Notes: generated by a model not told the origin, from the letters alone. DNA of 64,000 nucleotides from JAWSVE01 sp033852115 (GCA_033852115.1 JAWSVE010000001.1:590545-654544), one strand, 5' to 3'. Numbered from the stretch's first letter, positions 1-9,299 are shown. A program made the numbers and translations.

Positions 1-1
1 T

Positions 2-1078
<1,077 letters not shown>

Positions 1079-1259
1079 GCAAACTGCCAGCACCGCCTAT
1101 TCGGGCTCCGGACTAGGAGCCCCGCCTCTGCCAAGGTATAATCCGCGGCTTATTTTTGATCGACCAAACGTCACCACATTCATTAGCGACGCCAGACCTG
1201 ATTCCAGTGTTTCGGCCGTCCTAGCAACCAGATACATAGCAACCAGATAAGTTTTTCGC

Positions 1260-4022
1260 ATGGATAAAACCTACACGCCCCAAAATATCGAAACCAAGTG
1301 GTACCAGACCTGGGAAGACAACGGCTACTTCGCGCCCTCCGGCGAAGGCGAGTCCTACTGCATCATGATCCCCCCGCCCAATGTCACCGGCAGTTTGCAC
1401 ATGGGGCACGGCTTCCAAGACTCGATCATGGATGCTCTGATTCGCTATCAACGCATGCAGGGAAAAAATACCTTGTGGCAAGTGGGTACCGACCACGCCG
1501 GTATCGCCACGCAAATGGTGGTCGAACGCCAACTCGATGCGCAAGGCGTATCCCGCCACGATTTGGGCCGCGAAAAATTCATCGAAAAAGTATGGGAATG
1601 GAAACAAGAATCCGGCGGTAACATCACTCGCCAATTACGTCGCCTGGGTGCGTCCACCGACTGGAGCCGTGAACGCTTCACCATGGACGACGGCTTCTAC
1701 AAAGCAGTGCAAGAAGTCTTTATTCGCCTCTACGAAGACGACTTGATTTACCGCGGCGAACGCCTAGTGAACTGGGACCCGAAACTCCACACGGCCATAT
1801 CCGATTTGGAAGTAGTGTCCGAAGAAGAACAAGGCAACATGTGGCACTTCCGCTACCCACTGGCTGATGGCAGCGGTCACTTGGTTGTTGCTACCACCCG
1901 CCCCGAAACCATGCTCGGCGATACGGCGGTAGCAGTTCACCCCGAAGACGAGCGCTACAAGGCACTGATCGGCAAATTCATTAAATTGCCATTAACCGAA
2001 CGCGAAATTCCCATTATTGCCGACGACTATGTTGACAAAGATTTCGGTACCGGCTGCGTAAAAATCACCCCCGCCCACGACTTTAACGATTACGAGATGG
2101 GCCAGCGCCATAACTTGGCGATGATTAACATCTTCGATGCCGATGCCAACATCAACAACAATGCACCAGAAAAATACCGCGGCATGGAACGCTTTGCCGC
2201 GCGTAAGCAAATCGTTGAAGATCTGGATGCACTGGGTTTACTCGACAAAATCGAACCCCACACCTTAAAAATTCCACGCGGTGATCGCAGTGGCGTGGTG
2301 GTTGAACCTTACCTAACCCACCAATGGTATGTTAAAACCCAACCACTGGCCGAAGAAGCCATTAAAGCGGTGGAAGACGAACGCATTCAGTTCGTACCGA
2401 AAAATTACGAGAACATGTACTTCTCGTGGATGCGCGACATTCAAGACTGGTGTATCTCTCGTCAGCTTTGGTGGGGCCATCGCATTCCCGCGTGGTACGA
2501 CAAAGCGGGCAACATTTATGTTGGTCGCAGTGAAGAAGACGTGCGCGAGAAACACAACCTCGGCGCAGACGTCGAACTCAATCAAGACGAAGACGTTTTA
2601 GATACGTGGTTCTCCTCTGGCTTGTGGACCTTCGGTACCTTGGGCTGGCCAGAAGAAACCGACGCACTGAAAACCTTCCACCCCAGTGATGTATTGGTGA
2701 CAGGTTTCGATATCATTTTCTTCTGGGTCGCGCGCATGATTATGCTGACCCTGCACTTCCGCAAAGAAATTCCATTCCACACGGTTTACTGCACCGGCAT
2801 GGTTCGCGACAGTCAAGGTCGCAAAATGTCGAAGTCGCAAGGTAACGTGCTCGACCCCATCGACATGATCGACGGTATCGATTTGGAATCGCTAGTATCG
2901 AAACGCACCGCCGGTATGCAAGTACCGCGCATGAAAGAAAAAATCGAAAAGCAAACCCGCAAAGAATTTGCCGACGGTATCGCCGCCTACGGTACCGATG
3001 CGCTTCGCTATACATTTTATTCGTTAGCGTCGCGCAGCCGAGATATTAATTTCGATGTCGGCCGTATCGAAGGCTTCCGCAACTTCTGTAACAAGATGTG
3101 GAATGCATCGTTGTTCACTTTAAGCAATTGCGAAGGCTACGACGCCAACGATAATTCCCCTGTTGAATTATCATTAGCAGACCGCTGGATTCATAGTGAA
3201 TTACAACAAGCGATAAAAGCCGTGCGCGAAGGTATCGACACCTACCGCTTCGATATCGCCAGCCAAGCGCTGTACGATTTTGTCTGGAATGAATTCTGTA
3301 GCTGGTATTTGGAATTATCTAAACCGGTACTGAACAGTGAAGACAGCACGCCTGCACAAATTCGCGGCACCCAGCAAACGTTGATTAACACGCTGGAAAC
3401 TATTATGCGTTTGGCGCACCCATTAATGCCATTCATTACCGAAGAGCTGTGGCAACGCATTAAGCCAGTAGCGGGTGTTGAAGGCGAGACAGTCATGAAA
3501 GCCGCTTACCCGTTATGTGATGAAAGCGCTGTGGATCAACAAGCCATTGCCGATATCCAATGGGTCAAAGAGTTTGTTACCGGCATTCGTAATATTCGCG
3601 GTGAAATGCAATTGTCGCCTGGCAAGTTGCTAACAGTGTTGTGTAAAGGCGCAAGTGAAGCCGATCAAGCGCGCGTGAATGGTAACCGTCAGTTTTTGAG
3701 TACGTTGGCGAATTTGGAGTCGATTGATTTCTTGGGTGCGGATGGTGAAGAGCCATTAGCAGCAACGGCGCTAGTCGGTGAGATGGAGCTGTTGGTGCCC
3801 ATGGCTGGGTTAATCGATGTGGCGGCTGAGAGTGCGCGCCTGCAAAAGGAAATCGATAAGATTCAGAAGGAGCTGCACCGTATTGAAGGGAAGTTATCGA
3901 ATAGTAAGTTTGTGGATAATGCGCCTGCGGAGGTTGTGGAGAAGGAGAAGGCTAAGGCACAGGACTATCGTAATTCGATGGAAAAGCTGTCGGCTCAATT
4001 AGAGAAGATGAAGGATCTTTAG
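1260..4022 (+). CDS. valS: Valyl-tRNA synthetase
   Basis: Class I aminoacyl-tRNA synthetase that charges tRNA-Val with valine in the cytoplasm. The 920-residue length is usual for bacterial ValRS. The HIGH-type signature HMGH is at residues 47-50 after PPPNVTGSL, and the KMSKS loop is near residue 522. A large editing (CP1) domain lies between them. The last ~70 residues form the family's coiled-coil arm (SARLQKEIDKIQKELHRIEG). The start ATG at 1260 gives the normal N-terminus (MDKTYTPQNIE). The upstream gap of ~180 bp should hold its promoter, but no clear box was identified. A hairpin terminator follows. Confidence 0.98.
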   Translation: MDKTYTPQNIETKWYQTWEDNGYFAPSGEGESYCIMIPPPNVTGSLHMGHGFQDSIMDALIRYQRMQGKNTLWQVGTDHAGIATQMVVERQLDAQGVSRHDLGREKFIEKVWEWKQESGGNITRQLRRLGASTDWSRERFTMDDGFYKAVQEVFIRLYEDDLIYRGERLVNWDPKLHTAISDLEVVSEEEQGNMWHFRYPLADGSGHLVVATTRPETMLGDTAVAVHPEDERYKALIGKFIKLPLTEREIPIIADDYVDKDFGTGCVKITPAHDFNDYEMGQRHNLAMINIFDADANINNNAPEKYRGMERFAARKQIVEDLDALGLLDKIEPHTLKIPRGDRSGVVVEPYLTHQWYVKTQPLAEEAIKAVEDERIQFVPKNYENMYFSWMRDIQDWCISRQLWWGHRIPAWYDKAGNIYVGRSEEDVREKHNLGADVELNQDEDVLDTWFSSGLWTFGTLGWPEETDALKTFHPSDVLVTGFDIIFFWVARMIMLTLHFRKEIPFHTVYCTGMVRDSQGRKMSKSQGNVLDPIDMIDGIDLESLVSKRTAGMQVPRMKEKIEKQTRKEFADGIAAYGTDALRYTFYSLASRSRDINFDVGRIEGFRNFCNKMWNASLFTLSNCEGYDANDNSPVELSLADRWIHSELQQAIKAVREGIDTYRFDIASQALYDFVWNEFCSWYLELSKPVLNSEDSTPAQIRGTQQTLINTLETIMRLAHPLMPFITEELWQRIKPVAGVEGETVMKAAYPLCDESAVDQQAIADIQWVKEFVTGIRNIRGEMQLSPGKLLTVLCKGASEADQARVNGNRQFLSTLANLESIDFLGADGEEPLAATALVGEMELLVPMAGLIDVAAESARLQKEIDKIQKELHRIEGKLSNSKFVDNAPAEVVEKEKAKAQDYRNSMEKLSAQLEKMKDL

Positions 4023-4050
4023 TTTTTTTGAGGTTTGGGTTTATAGAAGA

Positions 4051-4075
4051 AGGTCAGCAATCGCTGGCCTTTTTT
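4051..4075 (+). terminator. Rho-independent terminator of valS
   Basis: An 8-bp stem AGGTCAGC/GCTGGCCT with an AATC loop is followed directly by a run of T, 29 bp after the valS stop codon. Confidence 0.85.
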
Positions 4076-4185
4076 GTGTTTGCTTGTTTTTTTGGGTTTG
4101 GGCTCAGTGGGTGCTGAAAGATTGGTGTTCTTAATCCGTTGGGCGTACCGGTGGGCATTTCAAAAACGCAGTAAGCCATCCATTG

Positions 4186-4213
4186 GCAGATTTTTGTTCC
4201 CGAGGAAATCTGC
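4186..4213. repeat. Inverted repeat GCAGATTT / AAATCTGC
   Basis: Perfect 8-bp arms at 4186-4193 and 4206-4213 with a 12-base loop. There is no T-run, so it is not a standard terminator. Confidence 0.7.
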
Positions 4214-4273
4214 ACTTCCACCATCTTTGGCGGTCGCGCTCCCGAGAAACATTATTACCAGGACGGTATGTAT

Positions 4274-4300
4274 GCAGGTATTGCAGGAGCAAATACCTGC
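4274..4300. repeat. Inverted repeat GCAGGTATT / AATACCTGC
   Basis: Perfect 9-bp arms at 4274-4282 and 4292-4300 with a 9-base loop, inside the same non-coding stretch. Confidence 0.75.
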
Positions 4301-4527
4301 CCTGTTTCGAGGGTTTCGACAAGCCCCACCGGTACGTCCACCTCACTCCCTGCCACGCTTTTTGGGGTGGGAGGTGGTGAGCGTTGCAGCGTATTAACTC
4401 TGTTAAACGCTGAACGCGATGAAGCACACCAAAGACGAGTTAGGTGCCAACCAATACGTTAATCGCAGTTAAGGCAAGACCAAACCGCCTTTTTGAGTGA
4501 GAAAAGCTTATAAATCAGATAAATTGG

Positions 4528-4566
4528 AAACCCTGTAACGATAAATCGTTTATCGTTACAGGGTTT
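4528..4566. repeat. Perfect 18-bp inverted repeat with 3-base loop
   Basis: Left arm AAACCCTGTAACGATAAA (4528-4545), loop TCG, right arm its exact reverse complement (4549-4566). It lies about 100 bp before the first cassette. No T-run follows on either strand, so it is a cruciform-capable palindrome rather than an ordinary terminator. A shorter ACACAC/GTGTGT hairpin follows at about 4572-4587. Confidence 0.9.
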
Positions 4567-4668
4567 AAATAACACACAACAGTGTGTAAGCTGTTGAAAT
4601 TAAAGAATTAACGCGCGGGACTGCTGTAGATATCTCGTATATCCGTAACCCGCGCAACATAAATTGTT

Positions 4669-4675
4669 GTTAAGC
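4669..4675 (+). other. Candidate left recombination core (GTTAAGC) of cassette cluster 1
   Basis: GTTAAGC fits the attC/attI core GTTRRRY and lies 13 bp before the first cassette gene. A GC-rich inverted repeat (GCGCGGG about 4612-4618 with CCCGCGC about 4649-4655) stands just upstream, with TTAAC at its left, so the whole could be a divergent attC of about 70 bp. The same GTTAAGCAT word occurs at the left end of the second array (58602). Confidence 0.4.
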
Positions 4676-4688
4676 ATCAGGAGAGAAC

Positions 4689-5093
4689 GTGACAATAACG
4701 GGTGAATGTTTTTGTGGAAGTATAAAGTACGAAATAGATGGCACTTTAAAAGATGCTCGGTCATGTCACTGTTCACGTTGCCGTAAAGCTTTTAGTTCTC
4801 AAGCGTCAGCGTATGCGGTTGTTGAGCCAGGCGAATTTAAATGGGTTAAGGGTGAAGAGCTGCTTACAAGCTATGAAACACAGCCTGGTTTCGGGTTAAG
4901 GTTTTGTAGTAAATGTGGGTCAACTTTGTGCGGTACCTATGAAGGGGCAGTTCATGGGGTTACTTTAGGCTGCGTAAATAGTGATCCCAAAGTTGAAATT
5001 GGGTATCACATTTATGTTGGTTCAAAAGCGGCATGGGAAGTAATTCCCGAGGGCGTAAAAACGTTTGAAGCCGGTTTGGTGGAGAATGCTTAA
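4689..5093 (+). CDS. GFA-family zinc protein (cassette gene)
   Basis: Member of the GFA family (glutathione-dependent formaldehyde-activating enzyme-like, CENP-V type fold), 134 residues, near the family's usual size. Zinc ligands are visible: CxC at 7/9, CxCxxC at 26/28/31, and CxxC at 73/76. The start is GTG with an AGGAG-type ribosome site 4-10 bases upstream. The stop TAA sits inside the left core of the following attC (GCTTAAC). Family members are mostly uncharacterised and substrate cannot be inferred. It is the first gene of the cassette cluster. Confidence 0.85.
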   Translation: MTITGECFCGSIKYEIDGTLKDARSCHCSRCRKAFSSQASAYAVVEPGEFKWVKGEELLTSYETQPGFGLRFCSKCGSTLCGTYEGAVHGVTLGCVNSDPKVEIGYHIYVGSKAAWEVIPEGVKTFEAGLVENA

Positions 5094-5201
5094 CAATTGC
5101 ATGCACAGGAAGCCAACTACGCGCCGCCAATTGTGGTGCGCTACGCGCACTTTACCACAATTGGCTCTGCTCCGTTGTCTCCTGTGATGCAGGCGTTACG
5201 G
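5088..5201 (+). other. attC site (cluster 1, site A)
   Basis: Left core GCTTAAC, right core GTTACGG. Between them are long complementary arms: CCAATTGTGG/CCACAATTGG and CACAGGA/TCCTGTG. The length is 114 bp. It separates the GFA gene from the Tse2-like gene. Confidence 0.85.
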
Positions 5202-5233
5202 TAATCGCATTAAATTAACTAAGGAGAGAAATT

Positions 5234-5692
5234 ATGTTAGAAGTTCTTAAGGATGTACTAATTAAAGCGGGAGATATTGACAGGTACTTTGAAGATGCAC
5301 CCGTGAACCTTTGGCGAGCCAAAAAGAAGAGTGATTTAGGTTCACTCTTTGGTATGGTGGAATCGGATACGATTATGTCAAATGGCAAGCTGAGACCCGC
5401 AGATATAACCATCGAGGATCGTCAGGGCGTAAAATGGGTGAGTTGCAAACCGAGTCCACGCGGTTTAAGCACATTCGATGCGCCCAATACATTTAAGGGA
5501 TCATCGTGGGAATATTACAAAATACCTAAAGGTACAAAACTCCCAGTGGGTCTTGCAATCGTGCGCGATAGGTTCAACCCCAGGGTTGGAGCTACACATT
5601 ACACGATTGCACCTGCTTACGATATGCCCCTCGAAAACTTCAAACGATTGCTTAATCAGCTAGCAATTTTGGTCATAAAGGAAACCGCATAA
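5234..5692 (+). CDS. Tse2-like toxin (cassette gene)
   Basis: This 152-residue protein resembles Tse2, the cytoplasm-acting NAD-dependent toxin of the Pseudomonas aeruginosa H1 type VI system (158 residues, compared from memory). Matching blocks in the same order: NLWRA at 25-29, RPADI at 54-58, GLSTFD at 77-82, IPKGTKLP at 97-104, FNPR at 114-117, ATHYTIAPA at 120-128. No signal peptide or PAAR/VgrG-type carrier domain is present. An AAGGAG ribosome site precedes the ATG. The stop abuts the start of a 77-residue Tsi2-like gene (TAAATG), the same order as tse2-tsi2. With attC sites on both sides it is a toxin-immunity cassette. Being carried as a stabilising toxin-antitoxin pair rather than a secreted effector is an inference. 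Confidence 0.8.
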   Translation: MLEVLKDVLIKAGDIDRYFEDAPVNLWRAKKKSDLGSLFGMVESDTIMSNGKLRPADITIEDRQGVKWVSCKPSPRGLSTFDAPNTFKGSSWEYYKIPKGTKLPVGLAIVRDRFNPRVGATHYTIAPAYDMPLENFKRLLNQLAILVIKETA

Positions 5693-5926
5693 ATGTTAGA
5701 TATATCTAAACCGCATTTATCCTTATTGGTGTCTGCTGTCAACGATGCGATTAAATACAATGAAAGGCTCCTCGAAAGCGAGACGATTCAAGATGTAAGC
5801 GATTACGAAGATCATCTGCTTTCTTTAGAAAACTTTCAAGGGTGGCTCGAAGACGAGTACAAAAAATTAGAATCTGCGAACCCAGATTTAATCCCTTACG
5901 ATCGCATAGTAAGAAAAAAACCGTAA
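5693..5926 (+). CDS. Tsi2-like immunity/antitoxin protein
   Basis: A small acidic, helical protein of 77 residues, the same length as Tsi2 of P. aeruginosa as remembered. The C-terminal block LIPYDRIV (66-73) matches the LPPYDRLI end of Tsi2, and the rest is two predicted helices rich in Glu and Leu. The start codon follows the toxin stop with no gap, so translation is probably coupled. The stop TAA is inside the left core (CCGTAAC) of the next attC. The expected role is to bind and neutralise the Tse2-like product; this is inferred from pairing and the tail motif. Confidence 0.75.
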   Translation: MLDISKPHLSLLVSAVNDAIKYNERLLESETIQDVSDYEDHLLSLENFQGWLEDEYKKLESANPDLIPYDRIVRKKP

Positions 5927-5979
5927 CAAAGGCAGGCAGGCGACGCTAAAAAGCGTCGCGCCTGCTACCGGCGTTATGT
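5921..5979 (+). other. attC site (cluster 1, site B)
   Basis: Left core CCGTAAC, right core GTTATGT, inner arms GCAGGC/GCCTGC and CGACGCT/AGCGTCG. At 59 bp it is a short, compact attC. It closes the Tse2/Tsi2-like cassette. Confidence 0.9.
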
Positions 5980-6014
5980 GGGGCACACCAACGTGAAAAA
6001 CCGAGGAGCAATAA

Positions 6015-6520
6015 ATGAAGTTTGCAGTAACGATGTTGTTGGCAGTAAGTCTATTTGGTTGTGCTAGTGCAAAAATGGAAGCAGTTTTAAGAACTGATGT
6101 TATAGAACCCGGAAAAGCATTAGTAAATTTTATTAGGCCATCTGTATTTATCGGTGACGGGGTTACTTTCGAAATGTGGGATGGTGATATTTTTGTTGGT
6201 TTACTAAAGCCTGGAACAATGATTCAGCATCAAGTAAAACCCGGTAAGCATACTTTTATGGTTGATCTTAAAAATCAGCCATGGAGTCACGTAAAAGCAA
6301 ACCTCCAAGCCGGTGAGTCGTATATTACATTAAGGCGAATATAGCTCCTTTTGCTGGGGTTTACCTTGGGGTCGCAGAGAAAAGTGATCCTCGCATATCT
6401 GAATGGAAAAGCAGTCTAAAGCCAGTAGCTGTGGCGGTTGATAGCAAACCACTTTCAGAAGCAGATTATGCTGAAGCTCGCGAAAAGCTGTCATCTTTTG
6501 GCGGTGTAGTTGGCGAGTAA
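6015..6520 (+). pseudogene. Frameshifted lipoprotein cassette gene
   Basis: The first frame starts at 6015 after a GAGGAG ribosome site and encodes a lipoprotein signal with lipobox LFGC (Cys about residue 16), then a globular stretch, but stops at 6344. Protein-like coding resumes in another frame from about 6335 (ANIAPFAGVYLGVAEKSD) to a TAA at 6518-6520. One missing base near 6333-6336 would restore about 168 codons. Either the gene is inactivated or this is a sequencing error. The full product would be an outer-membrane-anchored or periplasmic lipoprotein of unknown role, similar in layout to DUF2846-type proteins; that family link is weak. Confidence 0.75.
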
Positions 6521-6522
6521 TC

Positions 6523-6582
6523 GTATAACAAGTCAAAGCACGTCAACACAGCAGAGCTGTGCTGGTGTTTGAAGCGTGATGC
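6523..6582 (+). other. Degenerate attC site (cluster 1, site C)
   Basis: Left core GTATAAC and inner arms ACAGC/GCTGT fit an attC of about 60 bp, but the right core reads GTGATGC where GTTATGC is expected. The T-to-G change at a core position suggests a site that no longer recombines well. Confidence 0.6.
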
Positions 6583-6591
6583 AATTTAACC

Positions 6592-6951
6592 ATGAAATTA
6601 CCTAATAGAAATCGAAATTGGCTGAAGGAAATTAAAGCCGCTTACGCGAAAGCCGAACGAGATGTCATTCGTGATGGCAAAGATCTCAATGATCTATACA
6701 TTTATGCCGTAAAATACGTGGCTAAAAATCGTGGGATTAACAACAAAGATACTATTCGTGAAATCATACAGCATTCGTTTGATGCTATAAAAATAGACAT
6801 CAAGAATGACCCGGAGTCAGCAAATCATCACGTTTTCCATTTTGTCTCTACCTACATATACAGCCATTGCTTTGCAGACCTTAAGGACGAGCTTGAATGC
6901 GATAAGATTATGGATTACGTCAACAATGAGTGGGATCTCTTTGAAAACTGA
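6592..6951 (+). CDS. Hypothetical cassette protein
   Basis: A 119-residue soluble, charged, mostly helical protein starting 10 bases after the degenerate core. It has no recognised domain, signal peptide or membrane segment. It lies between two attC-like sites and reads like many orphan cassette products. No ribosome site is obvious. Confidence 0.65.
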   Translation: MKLPNRNRNWLKEIKAAYAKAERDVIRDGKDLNDLYIYAVKYVAKNRGINNKDTIREIIQHSFDAIKIDIKNDPESANHHVFHFVSTYIYSHCFADLKDELECDKIMDYVNNEWDLFEN

Positions 6952-7023
6952 TAACAGCCGAAGGTATATCGACAAATATTTTAATTCGTTTCGACCATAC
7001 CCTCTCTGGAGATCACGTTAAAC
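6949..7023 (+). other. Possible divergent attC site (cluster 1, site D)
   Basis: Right core GTTAAAC fits GTTRRRY and lies 8 bases before the NUDIX start codon. The left side has only TGATAAC, a poor core match, and the inner pairing (GGTAT/ATACC) is weak. The call depends largely on position. Confidence 0.35.
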
Positions 7024-7030
7024 AAACCAC

Positions 7031-7507
7031 ATGATAAGTTTTGATACCAATGAAGGCCGCTTTAATTTAAGAAGTGCGGCAGTGGTCATCCACGATGAGT
7101 ATGTTTTACTGCATCAAGCGGTTGGTGATGATTTTTGGGTGCTGCCGGGTGCTCGGGTAGAGTTTCTTGAAACGTCTAGAGAAACGGTTATTAGGGAACT
7201 TCGTGAGGAGCTTGGGCTTAGTTGTCGGGTCGTACGGCAGCTCTGGCATACTGAAAGCTTTTTTGAATATAACTCAGTCAAAGTCCATGAACTGGCCAAT
7301 TACTTCTTAGTATCGCTGACTGACGTGCCTAAGATTGATTCCGAAGTGGATTTCAATGGTATTGAGGAATCGGTGGAGCTTGTGTTTCGTTGGCTTCCGC
7401 TAGATAACATTGGTGATTACAACCTTCTTCCCAGGTTTTTACTTGAAGGTCTTAACAACCTTCCGGACACACTGAAAACCATCGAGATAAACGATATATC
7501 GGCATAA
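7031..7507 (+). CDS. NUDIX hydrolase (probable last gene of cluster 1)
   Basis: 158 residues with a NUDIX box at about 38-61: GARVEFLE then ETVIRELREELGL, where the metal-binding REXXEE residues are intact and the first Gly of the signature is Ala. The family cleaves nucleoside diphosphates linked to another moiety; the substrate cannot be read from sequence. Its ATG follows the GTTAAAC core by 8 bases like other cassette genes, but no attC is visible after it, so it may be a cassette whose 3' site has decayed. Confidence 0.85.
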   Translation: MISFDTNEGRFNLRSAAVVIHDEYVLLHQAVGDDFWVLPGARVEFLETSRETVIRELREELGLSCRVVRQLWHTESFFEYNSVKVHELANYFLVSLTDVPKIDSEVDFNGIEESVELVFRWLPLDNIGDYNLLPRFLLEGLNNLPDTLKTIEINDISA

Positions 7508-7611
7508 CTAAATAGTTTCCCGTTTAGCATTAACATTGACCCGATTACATTTCAATTTTATCTTTAACAGTCATTTATCTAATAATACGGCAACAAGCAA
7601 GGAGCGCAGGA

Positions 7612-7806
7612 ATGAACAAGTTAAAAGCTTTATACACCGTTGGATTGGTTTTTCTTCTAAACGCGGTTGTTTTTATTATGCTTGATATCTCTATGGATCA
7701 TGTTCACTTCCAAGGGATTTGGGCATCTCTTTTATCCGCAGGGCTGGCTTTGATTGTTGTAGCGAAAGTCAGTGCTAAAGGCAATGAAGACAACCATCTG
7801 AAGTAA
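7612..7806 (+). CDS. Small two-helix membrane protein
   Basis: 64 residues with hydrophobic segments at about 8-25 and 36-53 and a charged C-terminal tail. An AAGGAG-type ribosome site stands about 10 bases before the ATG. No family is recognised. It sits alone between the NUDIX gene and the MFS gene. Confidence 0.6.
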   Translation: MNKLKALYTVGLVFLLNAVVFIMLDISMDHVHFQGIWASLLSAGLALIVVAKVSAKGNEDNHLK

Positions 7807-7970
7807 GGATTGCTTTCACTATTCAGGTAGTGGATTTTTCGCTACGCGTTGCCGATAAACAGGTTTGTATTTGCAAACCACGTGAAATATTGCCAAAAAC
7901 CTGATCCATATGTTTGGTCTATTCGTATTTACAGTCCTAGCGTTACTAAGAAGTAAAAAACACTCGACAT

Positions 7971-9299
7971 ATGGCTAGCCGAAACCGCACCTCCTTTATA
8001 GAAACCCTCTATGACTATGTCACCGGCGACGAGGATTCCCGTGTTTGCAAAGACATACCCGATGGGGCGTGCAATGATCAACCACGCAACTTTTTCAGTT
8101 ATCTTGCTGCTAATTTGCTTGGCAAAGTTGCCGATGAAATTACGAGTGCGAAACTGACAATTCCTTGGTTGTTTGGTCTACTAGATGTACCTGCTATCTT
8201 CACTGGCTTTCTTGTTCCCATTCGAGAAGGCGGTGTGTTGTTGCCGCAATTGGTTGTTGCGGCAGTGATTCGACGTGTGTCGATTCGAAAAACAGTGTGG
8301 CTGGTCGGCTCAGCACTGGCAGCACTAAGCCTATTCGGTATGGCTTATATAGTTCTCAGTTTCGATGGCGCTGAAGCTGGCAGCGCGATTATTGCTATGC
8401 TTGTTTTGTTTAGCTTATCGCGCGGCATTTGCTCCGTTTCAGCCAAAGATGTATTGGGTAAAACCATTTCCAAAAGCCGGCGCGGCGCTCTAATGGGTTG
8501 GAGTGCCAGCCTATCAGGAGTCGTGATTTTAGCCATAGGGTTGTTGTTAGTTAAGGTTGATTTTTCTGAATACGGCGTACGCGTCTTCGCCGGGTTACTT
8601 GCCATAGGCGGCGTGTTATGGATTCTCGCTAGTGTTATTTTTGCCAGTATTCAGGAGCAGCCAGGTGAAACTGAAGGCGGCGGGAATGCATTTACGGTTG
8701 CCGTTCAGCACTTTCAAACCATTAAAACGGATATATGTTTCAGGTCATTTGTTATCGCACGAGGGCTACTACTCTCTGTTGGGCTCGCCCCGCCCTTTTA
8801 TGCACTGATTGCCCAAGCGCATTCGGATAGTGGCTTGCTTGGGCTAAGCGCCTTGTTAATTGCCAATGGCATCGCAGGCGGTTTGTCGGCGCCGGTGTGG
8901 GGGTACATGGGAGATCAATCAAGCAAACGGGTGATGATGGTCGCGGCAACAGGTGCCGGTTTGCTAGGTATATTCACATTTTTCGCAGTCTCTAACGACA
9001 TAAGCTGGGCAATTAGTGAGATTGGGTTAGCGTCGATGTTTTTGGTGTTAAACGTTATGCATGGCGGTGTTCGCCTGGGCAGAAAGGTCTATCTTGTGGA
9101 TATGGCAACCGCCGATAATCGCGCCGCATACGTCGCTTTATCTAATACAATTATTGGCGTACTCATGTTGTTAGGTGGCTTGACTGGGTTAATTAGTGAC
9201 TTGCTGGGCTCTCATGTCACGGTCGGCCTGCTTGGTTTGGTATCTCTAGCGGCCGTCTTTTACATTAAGTTTTTACCCAATGTTAGCGAACCGACTTAG
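7971..9299 (+). CDS. MFS-type transporter
   Basis: 442 residues with about 12 hydrophobic segments. A ~65-residue cytoplasmic N-terminal stretch containing two cysteines (VCKDIPDGAC) precedes the first one, which is unusual. Short basic loops after segments 2 and 8 (RRVSIRK; GDQSSKR) match the signature loops of the major facilitator superfamily. The substrate is unknown. Upstream, 7807-7970 holds only a weak hairpin (GGTTTG/CAAACC about 7862-7879). The gene is followed by a convergent unknown gene. Confidence 0.8.
   Translation: MASRNRTSFIETLYDYVTGDEDSRVCKDIPDGACNDQPRNFFSYLAANLLGKVADEITSAKLTIPWLFGLLDVPAIFTGFLVPIREGGVLLPQLVVAAVIRRVSIRKTVWLVGSALAALSLFGMAYIVLSFDGAEAGSAIIAMLVLFSLSRGICSVSAKDVLGKTISKSRRGALMGWSASLSGVVILAIGLLLVKVDFSEYGVRVFAGLLAIGGVLWILASVIFASIQEQPGETEGGGNAFTVAVQHFQTIKTDICFRSFVIARGLLLSVGLAPPFYALIAQAHSDSGLLGLSALLIANGIAGGLSAPVWGYMGDQSSKRVMMVAATGAGLLGIFTFFAVSNDISWAISEIGLASMFLVLNVMHGGVRLGRKVYLVDMATADNRAAYVALSNTIIGVLMLLGGLTGLISDLLGSHVTVGLLGLVSLAAVFYIKFLPNVSEPT

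Larger units (their letters stand above)
4076..4527. other. Non-coding, hairpin-rich stretch between valS and the first cassette cluster
   Basis: No convincing gene is present; the open frames here lack a family-like sequence or ribosome site. Several inverted repeats are nested: GCGTACCGGTGGG-type arms near 4142-4155 and 4324-4338 (imperfect, ~170 bp apart) enclose the two short hairpins listed separately. This could be a degraded mobile element or a structured non-coding element; the sequence alone does not decide. Confidence 0.5.

Noticed and set aside
4074..4462. Overlapping frames in the stretch after valS as genes
   Set aside because: They run over inverted repeats, lack ribosome sites and look like no family.
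5234..5926. Type VI effector encoded with its secretion machinery
   Set aside because: No vgrG, hcp, PAAR or tss gene in the window and the pair is bounded by attC sites.
7508..7611. A further attC after the NUDIX gene
   Set aside because: GCATAAC stands at the stop but no GTTRRRY core or paired arms follow within 150 bases.
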